Shown piece by piece: positions 42,087-50,179 of a stretch of 64,000 nucleotides of DNA; positions within the stretch are counted from its first letter, which is position 1; every line of letters starts with the position of its first letter. A program made the translations under genes and the position numbers. The DNA is from Streptomyces sp. NBC_00094 (GTDB taxonomy: Bacteria > Actinomycetota > Actinomycetes > Streptomycetales > Streptomycetaceae): positions 4,283,501 through 4,347,500 of the forward strand of contig NZ_JAPEMB010000001.1 of the NCBI RefSeq assembly GCF_026343125.1, in the 5' to 3' direction. The notes beneath the pieces are model-generated. The model saw nothing but the letters and a program-made list of their open reading frames with translations, was not told the origin of the DNA and ran no database searches.

Positions 42087-42827
42087 ATGGAGTGGTCGAT
42101 CCAAGAGATCGCCAGGAAGGCCGGCACCACCAGCCGCACCCTCCGCCACTACGGCGAGCGGGGACTGCTGGAGCCGAGCCGGATCGGCGCGAACGGTTAC
42201 CGGTACTACGACCAGGCGGCGCTCGTGCGGCTGCAGCGCATCCTGCTGCTGCGCGAGCTGGGGCTCTCACTGCCCGCGATCGCCGGGGTCCTGAAGGGCC
42301 AGCGCGACCCGTCCGCCGCGCTGCGCACCCATCTGCTCCTCCTGGAGCAGGAGCGGGAGCGCATCGGCCGGCAGATCGAGGCCGTGCGCACCACTCTCCA
42401 CAAGACCGAGAAGGGAGAAGAGCTCATGGCAGAGGAAGTCTTCGACGGCTTCGACCACACGCGGTACGAGGGTGAGGTCACCGAACGCTGGGGCCGCGAG
42501 GCGTACGAGAAGGGCGACCGCTGGTGGCGCTCGCTCGACGCCGAAGGGAGGAAGGCGTTCCTGGACGAGCAGGCCGGCATCGCCCGCGACTTCGGGCAGG
42601 CGGTACGGGACGGCCTGGCCGCCGACAGCGACGAGGTGCAGGCGATCGTGCGGCGTCAGGTCGCGTGGCTGTCGGCCACCGCGACCCCGACCAAGGAGTA
42701 CGTGATCGGGCTCGGCCGGATGTACGTCGACGACCCGCGCTTCACCGCGAACTACGACAAGCACGGCGAGGGCACCGCGATCCTCGTCCGGGACGCGATG
42801 GCGGTCTACGCGGAGCGGAACCTCTAG
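42087..42827 (+). CDS. MerR-family regulator with TipAS domain
   Basis: 246 residues. MerR DNA-binding domain (about 1-70: WSIQEIARKAGTTSRTLRHYGERGLLEP, GYRYYDQAALVRLQ), a dimerisation coiled coil (about 75-110), then a TipAS-like antibiotic-binding domain (about 115-245: FDGFDHTRYEGEVTERWG, GDRWWRS, YVIGLGRMYVDDPRF). TipA proteins sense thiopeptides and switch on their own promoter. It is expected to act on the operator in its own promoter. The Cys used by TipA for covalent thiopeptide capture was not seen, so the ligand may differ. Confidence 0.9.
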   Translation: MEWSIQEIARKAGTTSRTLRHYGERGLLEPSRIGANGYRYYDQAALVRLQRILLLRELGLSLPAIAGVLKGQRDPSAALRTHLLLLEQERERIGRQIEAVRTTLHKTEKGEELMAEEVFDGFDHTRYEGEVTERWGREAYEKGDRWWRSLDAEGRKAFLDEQAGIARDFGQAVRDGLAADSDEVQAIVRRQVAWLSATATPTKEYVIGLGRMYVDDPRFTANYDKHGEGTAILVRDAMAVYAERNL

Positions 42828-42958
42828 GGGGTGTCCGGCGGATCAAGGTCGGAAGGCCCTGGCCCCGACTGCCGGAAGTAGGGGGAAGTAAACGGTGGCC
42901 AAAACCGTGCCCGTCGCTTTGCCGGTGCACACTCCCCCACCGTAGTCTCACGCGCACC

Positions 42959-43339
42959 ATGAGTGACGGCAGCGTGAGTGACGTGCGACGGCGGGCGCCC
43001 GCCGTCCTCGTCCTGTTCGCGCTCCTCGCCCTCCTGGTGAGCGTCTGCCACGGCACGCACGGGCACCTGCTGCCCGCCTCCGGCACCGCGACCGTCTCCG
43101 CTCCCGCTCTGCCGCACGGCTGCGAGCGGTCCGGGGAGGCCTGGTCCTTCGACGCCCACCTGCCCGCGCAGACCGCCGCCTCGCAGCTCGCCGCGCCGGA
43201 CGCCGGCGGGGCCGTGACCCTGTCGTCGTACGCGGCGGACCTCCGCACCGACCCCCGCGCGCGCTGCGTCCGGGGCCGAGCGGGACCCGGCCCGGAGCCG
43301 GGCCGTCTGCTGATCGCCCTCGGAGTGAACCGGAACTGA
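42959..43339 (+). CDS. Small membrane or secreted protein with HGTHGH motif
   Basis: 126 residues, no recognised family. A membrane segment or signal (about 12-29, APAVLVLFALLALLVSVC) is followed at once by CHGTHGHLLP, a His-rich possible metal site. The rest is unstructured-looking with two Cys (HGCERSG, ARCVRG). A TAGTCT box 10 bases before the ATG suggests its own promoter. It lies 90 bases before the PLP enzyme on the same strand. Confidence 0.6.
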   Translation: MSDGSVSDVRRRAPAVLVLFALLALLVSVCHGTHGHLLPASGTATVSAPALPHGCERSGEAWSFDAHLPAQTAASQLAAPDAGGAVTLSSYAADLRTDPRARCVRGRAGPGPEPGRLLIALGVNRN

Positions 43340-43429
43340 GCCGGGCCCCGGGCCGGAGCGTGCACGGCACGCCCCGGCACCCGCGCGACCAGGCTCCTTT
43401 CGGCGTACCACCTCAAGGACGTGTCCCCC

Positions 43430-44470
43430 ATGCGCAATCCGCTCCTCGGCACCACGCTGCCCGCCGCCGTGCAGACCGTCGGCAACACTCCCGTCCTGTG
43501 GACGGACGACGGCTACTGGGCCAAGCTCGAAGGCTTCAACTTCGGCGGCATCAAGGACCGTGCCGCCCTCTACATGGTCGAACAGGCCCGCCGCCGCGGT
43601 GAGCTGCGGCCCGGCGCGCCGATCGTCGAGTCGACCTCCGGGACCCTCGGCCTCGGACTCGCCCTCGCGGGCGTGCTCCACGGCCATCCCGTGCACGTCG
43701 TCACCGACCCCGGCCTCGAACCGATCGTCGAGCGGATGCTCGTCGCCCACGGCGCGCGGGTCCACGTCGTCCGCGAGCCCAGCCCGCGGGGCGGCTGGCA
43801 GCAGGCCCGGATGGACCTGGTCGCCGAGCTGCTCCTGCGCCTCGACGGGGCCTGGTGGCCCGATCAGTACGGGAACCCCGACAACTGCGACGCCTACGCC
43901 GGGCTCGCCGCCGAGCTGTCCGAGCAGCTCGACCGGGTCGACGTCCTCGTCTGCGCGGTCGGCACCGGAGGCCACTCGGCCGGGATCTCCCGCGCGCTGC
44001 GCGCCGGCGGCAGCCCCGCCCTGGAGCTGGTCGGCGTGGACTCGATCGACTCCACCGTCTTCGGCCTGCCGGCCGGGGAGCGGCTGATGCGGGGCCTCGG
44101 CTCCTCCATCCACCCGGCCAACGTGGACCACGGCGCCTTCGACGAGATCCACTGGGTGGCTCCCGCGGAGGCGGTACGGGCGGCCCGCCGACTGGCCTCG
44201 CGTCAGTTCGCCACGGGAGGCTGGAGCGTGGGCGCGGTCGCGCTGGTCGCCGGGTGGCTGGCCCGCACCCGGCCGCGCGGGACCCGGATCGCGGCGGTCT
44301 TCCCCGACGGGCCGCAGCGGTACTTCGACACCGTCTTCAACGACGAGTTCTGCGCGGCGCACGGGCTCCTCGACGGGCCGGTGCGGGAGGACCCGGCCGC
44401 GTACGCGCCGGACACGCCCGTCGACGGCTGGACCCGCAAGGGCCTGGACCGGAAGGGGCCGGGGCGTTGA
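43430..44470 (+). CDS. PLP-dependent cysteine synthase-family enzyme
   Basis: 346 residues, fold-type II PLP enzyme. The Schiff-base Lys is K42 in NFGGIKDRAALYM; the phosphate-holding loop is seen in VCAVGTGGHSAG, the substrate loop in ESTSGTLGLGLA. It has no serine O-acetyltransferase-type partner nearby and is longer than CysK, so beta-replacement giving an unusual amino acid is more likely than cysteine supply. ATG at 43430 follows AAGGA. The stop overlaps the MFS gene by 4 bases (TTGA), so product synthesis and export appear coupled. Confidence 0.85.
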   Translation: MRNPLLGTTLPAAVQTVGNTPVLWTDDGYWAKLEGFNFGGIKDRAALYMVEQARRRGELRPGAPIVESTSGTLGLGLALAGVLHGHPVHVVTDPGLEPIVERMLVAHGARVHVVREPSPRGGWQQARMDLVAELLLRLDGAWWPDQYGNPDNCDAYAGLAAELSEQLDRVDVLVCAVGTGGHSAGISRALRAGGSPALELVGVDSIDSTVFGLPAGERLMRGLGSSIHPANVDHGAFDEIHWVAPAEAVRAARRLASRQFATGGWSVGAVALVAGWLARTRPRGTRIAAVFPDGPQRYFDTVFNDEFCAAHGLLDGPVREDPAAYAPDTPVDGWTRKGLDRKGPGR

Positions 44471-45714
44471 GCACCACGACGGCGCCCTCCCGGGGCGGCA
44501 TCTGGAAGCAGAGCCGTACCTTCGACCCCGCGGTCCGGCTGCTCTTCCTCAACCAGCTCACCATCAACCTCGGCTTCTACATGCTGATGCCGTACCTGGC
44601 CGCGCACCTCGCGGACGGGCTCGGCATGGCGGCCTGGGCCGTCGGTCTCGTCCTCGGCGCCCGCAACCTCTCCCAGCAGGGCATGTTCCTGGTCGGCGGG
44701 GCGCTCGCCGACCGGCTCGGCTTCAAGCCGCTCATCGTCGCCGGTTGCGCCCTGCGGACGGTCGGCTTCGGGGCGCTCGCCTTCGCGCAGTCGCTGCCGA
44801 TGCTGATCGCCGCCTCGCTCGCGACCGGGCTCGCGGGGGCGCTGTTCAATCCGGCGGTGCGGGCCTGCCTCGCGGCGGAGGCGGGGGAGGAGCGCCGGGT
44901 GGAGGCCTTCGCGCTGTTCCACACGTACTACCAGGCGGGCATCCTGCTCGGGCCGCTCGTGGGGGTGGCGCTCACCGGGGTGTCGTTCCGGCTGACGTGC
45001 ACGGTGGCGGCCGTCCTGTTCGCCGGCCTGACCCTCGTACAGCTCAGGCACCTGCCCGTGCGCGGCGGGGCGGCCGCACCGGCGGAGAAGGGGGAGCGGG
45101 GGCAGTTCCGTACGGTCCTCTCCCACCGGACCTTCTGGCTCTTCTCGCTCGCGATGACCGGTTCGTACGTGCTGTCCTTCCAGGTCTACCTGGCGCTGCC
45201 GCTCGCGGCGGACGGCACGGGGCTCACGACGGCGCTGTTCGTCGTCTCGGCGCTGGTCGCGCTCGCCGGGCAGCTGCGGATCACGGCCTGGTGCCGGCGC
45301 CGGCTGAACCGCGAGCGGTGCCTGGTCCTCGGACTCGCCCTGATGGGCGGGGCGTTCCTGGTCCCGGCGGCCCTGGGCCGGGGCGCGGTGGGGCTGCTGC
45401 TCTGCGCGGCGGTCCTGGCCGTCGCGAACGCGGTGCTCTACCCGTACGAGATGGACACCGTCGTCGCCCTCGCCCGGGGGCGCTGGGTGGCCACCCACTA
45501 CGGGCTCTACAACACCGTCTGCGGGATCGGGATCACCCTCGGGAACCTGGGGACGGGCGCGCTGCTCGACGTCACGGGGTGGTCGGCGGTGCCGTGGCTG
45601 GCGCTGTGCGCGGTCGGTCTCGTGTGCGCGGCGGCGGTGGCCCTCCTGGCCCGCGGCGGCCGCCTCGCGGAGGCGGGGGCGGGGGTCGGGGCGGGGGCCG
45701 GGGACGCCGCCTAG
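44467..45714 (+). CDS. MFS transporter
   Basis: 415 residues with about 12 membrane segments. The inter-helix 2-3 motif is present in GGALADRLGFKPL (G-x-x-x-D-R-x-G). The TTG start inside the stop of the PLP enzyme gives translational coupling. Ends with an Ala/Gly tail (AGAGVGAGAGDAA). Most likely exports the product of the adjacent enzyme; import is possible. Confidence 0.9.
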   Translation: MSTTTAPSRGGIWKQSRTFDPAVRLLFLNQLTINLGFYMLMPYLAAHLADGLGMAAWAVGLVLGARNLSQQGMFLVGGALADRLGFKPLIVAGCALRTVGFGALAFAQSLPMLIAASLATGLAGALFNPAVRACLAAEAGEERRVEAFALFHTYYQAGILLGPLVGVALTGVSFRLTCTVAAVLFAGLTLVQLRHLPVRGGAAAPAEKGERGQFRTVLSHRTFWLFSLAMTGSYVLSFQVYLALPLAADGTGLTTALFVVSALVALAGQLRITAWCRRRLNRERCLVLGLALMGGAFLVPAALGRGAVGLLLCAAVLAVANAVLYPYEMDTVVALARGRWVATHYGLYNTVCGIGITLGNLGTGALLDVTGWSAVPWLALCAVGLVCAAAVALLARGGRLAEAGAGVGAGAGDAA

Positions 45715-45860
45715 GGGATACGCCAGTCGGCCCCGTGGAGGTCGCCGCCGGGTGCGGCGGCGGCCACCCTGGGAGGACGCGGTACGGAGGCCGCGGCCGG
45801 TACGGAGACCGCGGCCGGTACGGACAGCGCAGCCCGTACGGACGGGTCAGGAGAGCACAG

Positions 45861-47060
45861 GTGGGGCACCCCCTCAAACCAGCGGGCGCGGCGGGCGGCG
45901 GGCGCGGCGGCCCGTACGGCGGTGCCCGGCGTTTCCTCCGTGCGCTGCCCACGTTGCTCATCATCGGCGGGGTCGCCTTCGACGTGTCGACGCCGCCCTC
46001 GTACACCGCCGCGCCGCTCTTCTCCGCCGCGCCGCTGATCGCCGCGCCCTTCTTCTCGACGCTCACGACCCTGGTCACCGGGATCGCCGCCGTCCTCGCC
46101 TCGATCGGGCTGCACCTCTACAACGGCACCGCCACCGAGGTCTCGGCCCTCACCGAGACCCTCACCGTCGTGACCGTCTCCGTGCTCGCGATGCTCGTCA
46201 ACCGGGTCGTGCGGCGCAGCGGCGAGCGGCTGGCCTCGGCGCGGGTCATCGCGGAGACCGCGCAGAAGGCGGTGCTGCCGATGCCTGCCGAGCGGATCGG
46301 CGGGCTGCAGTGCGCGGCGCGGTACGAGGCGGCGCAGGCGGACGCGTTCATCGGCGGTGACCTGTTCGCGGTGCAGGACACCCCGCACGGGGTGCGGCTC
46401 GTGGTCGGGGACGTACGGGGCAAGGGGATGGAGGCGGTCGAGGCCGTCGCCGTCGTGATCGGGGCCTTCCGCGAGGCGGCCGAGCAGGAGCGGAGCCTGG
46501 AGGGCGTGGCGCAGCGCCTCGAACGGGCGCTGGCCCGGGAGGGGACCCGCAGGGACGGGCTCGACGCCTTCGAGGGGTTCACCACGGCCGTCCTGGCGGA
46601 GATCCCGCGCCGGGGCGAGGGCGACGCCGGGGTCGTACGGGTCGTCAACCGCGGTCATCCGCCGCCGCTGTTGCTGTACGTGGACGGGGGCCTGGACGTC
46701 CTGGATCCGGCGGAGTCGGCGCTGCCGCTCGGCATGGGCGAGCTGGCGGCGTGGCCCGACCGGGCGGAGGAGCGGCCGTACCCGCAGGGCGCGACGCTGC
46801 TGTTCTACACGGACGGCCTCTCCGAGGCGCGGAACGCGGCGGGCGTCTTCTACGACCCGGCGGAGCGGCTCGCCGGGCGGATCTTCCCGGGGCCGGAGGA
46901 GCTGCTCGACGCGCTCGTGGACGACGTACGGCTCCACACGGGTGGCGGGTCGACGGACGACATGGCGCTGCTCGCGGTGAGCAGGCCGGCGACGGGGCAG
47001 CCGGAGAGGCGCCGGACGATGACGGTGGTGCCGCCGGGCGAGCCCGGTCACCAGGCGTAG
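45861..47060 (+). CDS. SpoIIE/RsbU-type PP2C serine phosphatase, membrane-bound
   Basis: 399 residues. Three membrane segments (about 20-120) precede a PP2C-SpoIIE domain (about 150-375): ADAFIGGDLFAV, VVGDVRGKGMEAV, VNRGHPPPLLL, LFYTDGLSEARN, GGGSTDDMALLAV, with the metal-binding Asp residues in place. Such proteins dephosphorylate anti-anti-sigma factors and free sigma factors in stress or development. No PAS or GAF sensor, so the membrane part probably senses. GTG at 45861 follows AGGAG. An in-frame stretch upstream is shadow of the MFS gene. Confidence 0.9.
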   Translation: MGHPLKPAGAAGGGRGGPYGGARRFLRALPTLLIIGGVAFDVSTPPSYTAAPLFSAAPLIAAPFFSTLTTLVTGIAAVLASIGLHLYNGTATEVSALTETLTVVTVSVLAMLVNRVVRRSGERLASARVIAETAQKAVLPMPAERIGGLQCAARYEAAQADAFIGGDLFAVQDTPHGVRLVVGDVRGKGMEAVEAVAVVIGAFREAAEQERSLEGVAQRLERALAREGTRRDGLDAFEGFTTAVLAEIPRRGEGDAGVVRVVNRGHPPPLLLYVDGGLDVLDPAESALPLGMGELAAWPDRAEERPYPQGATLLFYTDGLSEARNAAGVFYDPAERLAGRIFPGPEELLDALVDDVRLHTGGGSTDDMALLAVSRPATGQPERRRTMTVVPPGEPGHQA

Positions 47061-47261
47061 TCGAGGGGTGTCACTGCGATAACAATTGACATAACGTCAG
47101 ATCGCGGCGGTTCGGCCATGCCTTTTCTGAAGGGGGGTCAACTCGGGCGATTCCCCACCAATTCAATGAACGATCACCGGGAACGGCTTGGAATCGGGAC
47201 CCCCTGTCTATTAACGTTCGATAACGCAGCGCGGTCGTCCCAGCCGTCGCAAGAGGCGGCA

Positions 47262-47408
47262 CCGTGCGCACGCGCCGAATCCTGAAAAGGAACCGGGGAA
47301 CCACTACTTGGGGTGAATCGGGCCTTTCGCACCTGTGCGACCGTGCCCGTAGGAGACCTTCCTGCTCCGAACCCGTCAGCTAACCCGGTAGGCGAGAAGG
47401 AAGGAAAG
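47262..47408 (+). promoter_or_regulatory. ydaO/c-di-AMP riboswitch
   Basis: The conserved core is plain: CCGAATCC (47276-47283), AACCGGGGAACCA then TTGGGGTGAATC (47291-47320), and the 3' half CTCCGAACCCGTCAGCTAAC followed by CCGGTAGGCGAGAAGG (47365-47400). In Streptomyces c-di-AMP bound to this element turns off cell-wall hydrolase genes. Ends just before the ribosome site of the M23 gene; exact edges are approximate. Confidence 0.92.
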
Positions 47409-47420
47409 GAGCGCGCCTTC

Positions 47421-48584
47421 GTGGCGTCCAACACCCCCGCACCCGAAGCCCCCTTCGATGCTTTCGGTGGCGGTGCGGGTCCTGCCGCTCCGGACACCGA
47501 GTGGAACCCCACCGAGGGCTCCCTCCGCGCCGAGAGCCGCTCCGGCGGCCGGCACCGGGTCGTCAAGCAGCGCTCGAACTTCGCCCGCTCCTCCACCGTG
47601 CTCGGCGTCGGCGTCATCGCGGCCGTCGGTGCGGGCGGCCTCGCCACCGCGCAGGACAAGCCGCCGGTGGCGATATCGCTCCCCGACCTCCCGGACCTCG
47701 ACCTCCCGGACGCCAAGGACCTCCCCGGCGTCGGCGAGTTCTTCGCGGACGACAGCGACGAGCAGTACCGCGACTACGCCGAGGGGACCGGCGCCAACGC
47801 GAACCCGCTGACCGCCGCCACGTACGTCACCCCGGCCGGCGAGAACACCGACGGCACCGTCCGGACGGCCCAGGCCACCGACACCACCCGGACCACGGTC
47901 GGCACCACCGACGCCGGCGAGGTCCTGCGCGCCCGCATCCTCCAGCAGGCCGAACAGCAGCAGGCCACCGCCGACGCCGCCGAGAAGGCCGCGGCGGAGA
48001 AGGCGGCGGCCGAGAAGGCCGCGGCCGAGGCCGCTGCCAAGGCCGAAGCCGCGGAGAAGGCGGCCGCCGAGGCGAAGGCGAAGGCCGAGGCGGAAGCCAA
48101 GGCCAAGGCGGAGGCGGAAGCCAAGGCGGAGGCCGAGCGGCAGGCCGCGGCGGCGGAGGCCGAGCGCCTCGCCCAGCTCGCCGCGAGCTACTCGATGCCC
48201 CTCTCCTCGTACAGCATCAGCGCCACCTACATGCAGTCCGGCTCGATGTGGTCCTCCGGCTACCACACGGGTCTCGACTTCGCCGCCCCCACGGGCACCC
48301 CGCTCAAGGCGGTCCACAGCGGCACCGTCAAGTCGGCGGGCTGGTCCGGCTCCTACGGTTACCGGATCGTCCTGGAGCTGGAGGACGGCACCGAGGTCTG
48401 GTACGCCCACCTCTCCTCGATGACGGTGGGCGCGGGCCAGACCGTGACCACCGGCGAGACGATCGGCCGCGTCGGCGCCACCGGCAACGTCAGCGGCGCG
48501 CACCTCCACCTGGAGATCCACCCCGGCGGCGGCGACGGCATCGACCCGGCGGCCTGGCTCCGTTCCAAGGGCCTCTCGATCTGA
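47421..48584 (+). CDS. Secreted M23 metallopeptidase under c-di-AMP control
   Basis: 387 residues. GTG at 47421 follows AAGGAG, 9 bases upstream and outside the riboswitch core. An internal signal sequence (about 59-78, VLGVGVIAAVGAGGLATA) follows an unusually long N-region. Residues about 180-255 form an Ala/Glu/Lys coiled coil. The C-terminal lysostaphin-type domain has zinc ligands H282 and D286 (YHTGLDFA) and H361-x-H363 (GAHLHLEIH). It should cut peptide bridges in peptidoglycan. A 250-base leader with the riboswitch precedes it. Confidence 0.93.
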   Translation: MASNTPAPEAPFDAFGGGAGPAAPDTEWNPTEGSLRAESRSGGRHRVVKQRSNFARSSTVLGVGVIAAVGAGGLATAQDKPPVAISLPDLPDLDLPDAKDLPGVGEFFADDSDEQYRDYAEGTGANANPLTAATYVTPAGENTDGTVRTAQATDTTRTTVGTTDAGEVLRARILQQAEQQQATADAAEKAAAEKAAAEKAAAEAAAKAEAAEKAAAEAKAKAEAEAKAKAEAEAKAEAERQAAAAEAERLAQLAASYSMPLSSYSISATYMQSGSMWSSGYHTGLDFAAPTGTPLKAVHSGTVKSAGWSGSYGYRIVLELEDGTEVWYAHLSSMTVGAGQTVTTGETIGRVGATGNVSGAHLHLEIHPGGGDGIDPAAWLRSKGLSI

Positions 48585-48646
48585 CGCCCTGAGGTCCCGA
48601 GGGACCGAACGGAATAGTCCCGGCGTCGCGGAGGGTTGACCACCTC

Positions 48647-49591
48647 ATGGCCTCCCTCCGCCCGCTGGGCTCCTCCGACCTGCACGTCTTCCCGCTCGCC
48701 CTCGGCGGCAACGTCTTCGGCTGGACCGCCGACGAGGCGCAGTCCTTCGCCGTCCTCGACGCCTACGCCGCCGCCGGCGGCAACTTCGTCGACACCGCGG
48801 ACATGTACTCCGCCTGGGCCGAGGGCAACGAGGGCGGCGAGTCCGAGACCGTCATCGGCCGCTGGCTCGCCTCCCGGGGCAACCGCGACGACATCGTCGT
48901 CGCCACGAAGGTCGGCGCCCACCCCCACTTCAAGGGGCTCTCCGCCACCACCATCAAGGCGGGCGTAGAGGAGTCGCTGCGCCGCCTCGGCACCGACCAC
49001 ATCGACCTGTACTACACGCACTTCGACGACGAGACGGTCCCGGTCGAGGAGATCGTCACCGCTCTCGACCAGCTCGTGAAGGACGGCACCGTGCGGGCCG
49101 TCGCCGCCTCCAACATCTCCCCCGAGCGGCTGCGCGCCTCGCTCGACTTCGCGGAGGCCGAGGGCCTCGCCCGGTACGTGGCGCTCCAGCCGCACTACAA
49201 CCTGGTCTCCCGCGACACCTACGAGGGCCCGCTCCTGGAGACCGTAGAGAGCGCCGGACTCTCCGCCGTCCCGTACTACGGGCTCGCCTCCGGCTTCCTC
49301 ACGGGCAAGTACCGCCCCGGAGCCGCAGTCGACAGCGTCCGGGCCGCCGGGGCCGGCGGGCACCTGGACACCGAGCGGGGCCGGGCCGTGCTCTCCGCGC
49401 TCGACACGGTCGCCGAGGCGCACGAGGCCGAGCTCGCCACCGTCGCCCTCGCCTGGCTCGCCTCCCGGCCGACCGTCGCCGCGCCGATCGCCTCGGCCCG
49501 TACGGTCGAGCAGCTCCCGGCCCTGGTCGCGTCCACGGAGCTGACCCTCACCGAGGCGGAGCTGACGCTCCTGACGGAGGCGTCGGCCTGA
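48647..49591 (+). CDS. Aldo/keto reductase
   Basis: 314 residues, complete AKR barrel. The catalytic tetrad is visible as D49, Y54, K88 and H125 (NFVDTADMYS, VVATKVG, YYTHFDD). NADPH-dependent carbonyl reduction; substrate unknown. ATG at 48647 with GGAGGG upstream. The stop lies within a duplicated 18-base segment (49573-49608) and is followed by a strong hairpin. Confidence 0.92.
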   Translation: MASLRPLGSSDLHVFPLALGGNVFGWTADEAQSFAVLDAYAAAGGNFVDTADMYSAWAEGNEGGESETVIGRWLASRGNRDDIVVATKVGAHPHFKGLSATTIKAGVEESLRRLGTDHIDLYYTHFDDETVPVEEIVTALDQLVKDGTVRAVAASNISPERLRASLDFAEAEGLARYVALQPHYNLVSRDTYEGPLLETVESAGLSAVPYYGLASGFLTGKYRPGAAVDSVRAAGAGGHLDTERGRAVLSALDTVAEAHEAELATVALAWLASRPTVAAPIASARTVEQLPALVASTELTLTEAELTLLTEASA

Positions 49592-49613
49592 CGGAGGCGT
49601 CGGCCTGAACGAC

Positions 49614-49651
49614 GGCGCCCCCGGCCCGGCGGGTGCCGGGCCGGGGGCGCC
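49614..49651. terminator. Bidirectional terminator
   Basis: Perfect 17-bp stem GGCGCCCCCGGCCCGGC with a 4-base loop, between the convergent aldo/keto reductase and peptidoglycan-binding genes. Confidence 0.85.
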
Positions 49652-49662
49652 ACCGCACCGGA

Positions 49663-50079
49663 TCAGGTCAGGTGGGTGGGGACGCCCATGGCCCCGAGCC
49701 GCCAGTCGCTGGGCAGGTACCAGTAGCAGTGGCCGTACTCACCGCCGTAGTCCTTGTCGCCGAAGAAGAGCAGGAGGTTGCCCGTCTCCGGCCCGACGAT
49801 CCCGTCGACCTCGCTGCCGGTCCACTGCTGGTACCAGCGGATCTGGGCATCGGTCTTGGGGCCCCACTGGCCGTCCTCGGCGATCTGCGCGCGGCCGGCC
49901 TTCCTGGCGGCGTCGTTGACCAGGGTCTGGGCGCACCAGACCGCCCCGCCGCTGGTGGTGTACCCGTATCCGACGTACCCGGCGCCCTCGACGGCGCCGG
50001 CCGTGCCGCTCGTTCCCCCGACGACCAGGGCCGCCACACCGAGTGACAGGCCCACCTTGGCCGCGATCTTCTTGAGCAC
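49663..50079 (-). CDS. Secreted peptidoglycan-binding domain protein
   Basis: 138 residues. Signal peptide (about 1-29, KKIAAKVGLSLGVAALVVGG...AGA), then a single PG_binding_1-like module (GQWGPKTDAQIRWYQQ, DGIVGPETGNLLLFFG) and an aromatic C terminus (GHCYWYLPSDW). No catalytic domain, so it may be a wall-bound effector or inhibitor. GTG at 50079 is fixed by GGAG six bases upstream. Confidence 0.82.
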   Translation of the reverse strand: MLKKIAAKVGLSLGVAALVVGGTSGTAGAVEGAGYVGYGYTTSGGAVWCAQTLVNDAARKAGRAQIAEDGQWGPKTDAQIRWYQQWTGSEVDGIVGPETGNLLLFFGDKDYGGEYGHCYWYLPSDWRLGAMGVPTHLT

Positions 50080-50179
50080 GTGTGTCTCCGTTCTCGGATG
50101 ATCTTCGAGAACGACGGTACTTACGTTCGACATCCGTGGGGCTGTCCCACGGCCATGAGACGTCCCGGGACGGTCCCGA

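Noticed and set aside
47071..47304. Minus-strand small ORF over the M23 leader
   Set aside because: It overlaps the promoter and 5' part of the riboswitch; the conserved RNA elements explain the sequence better.
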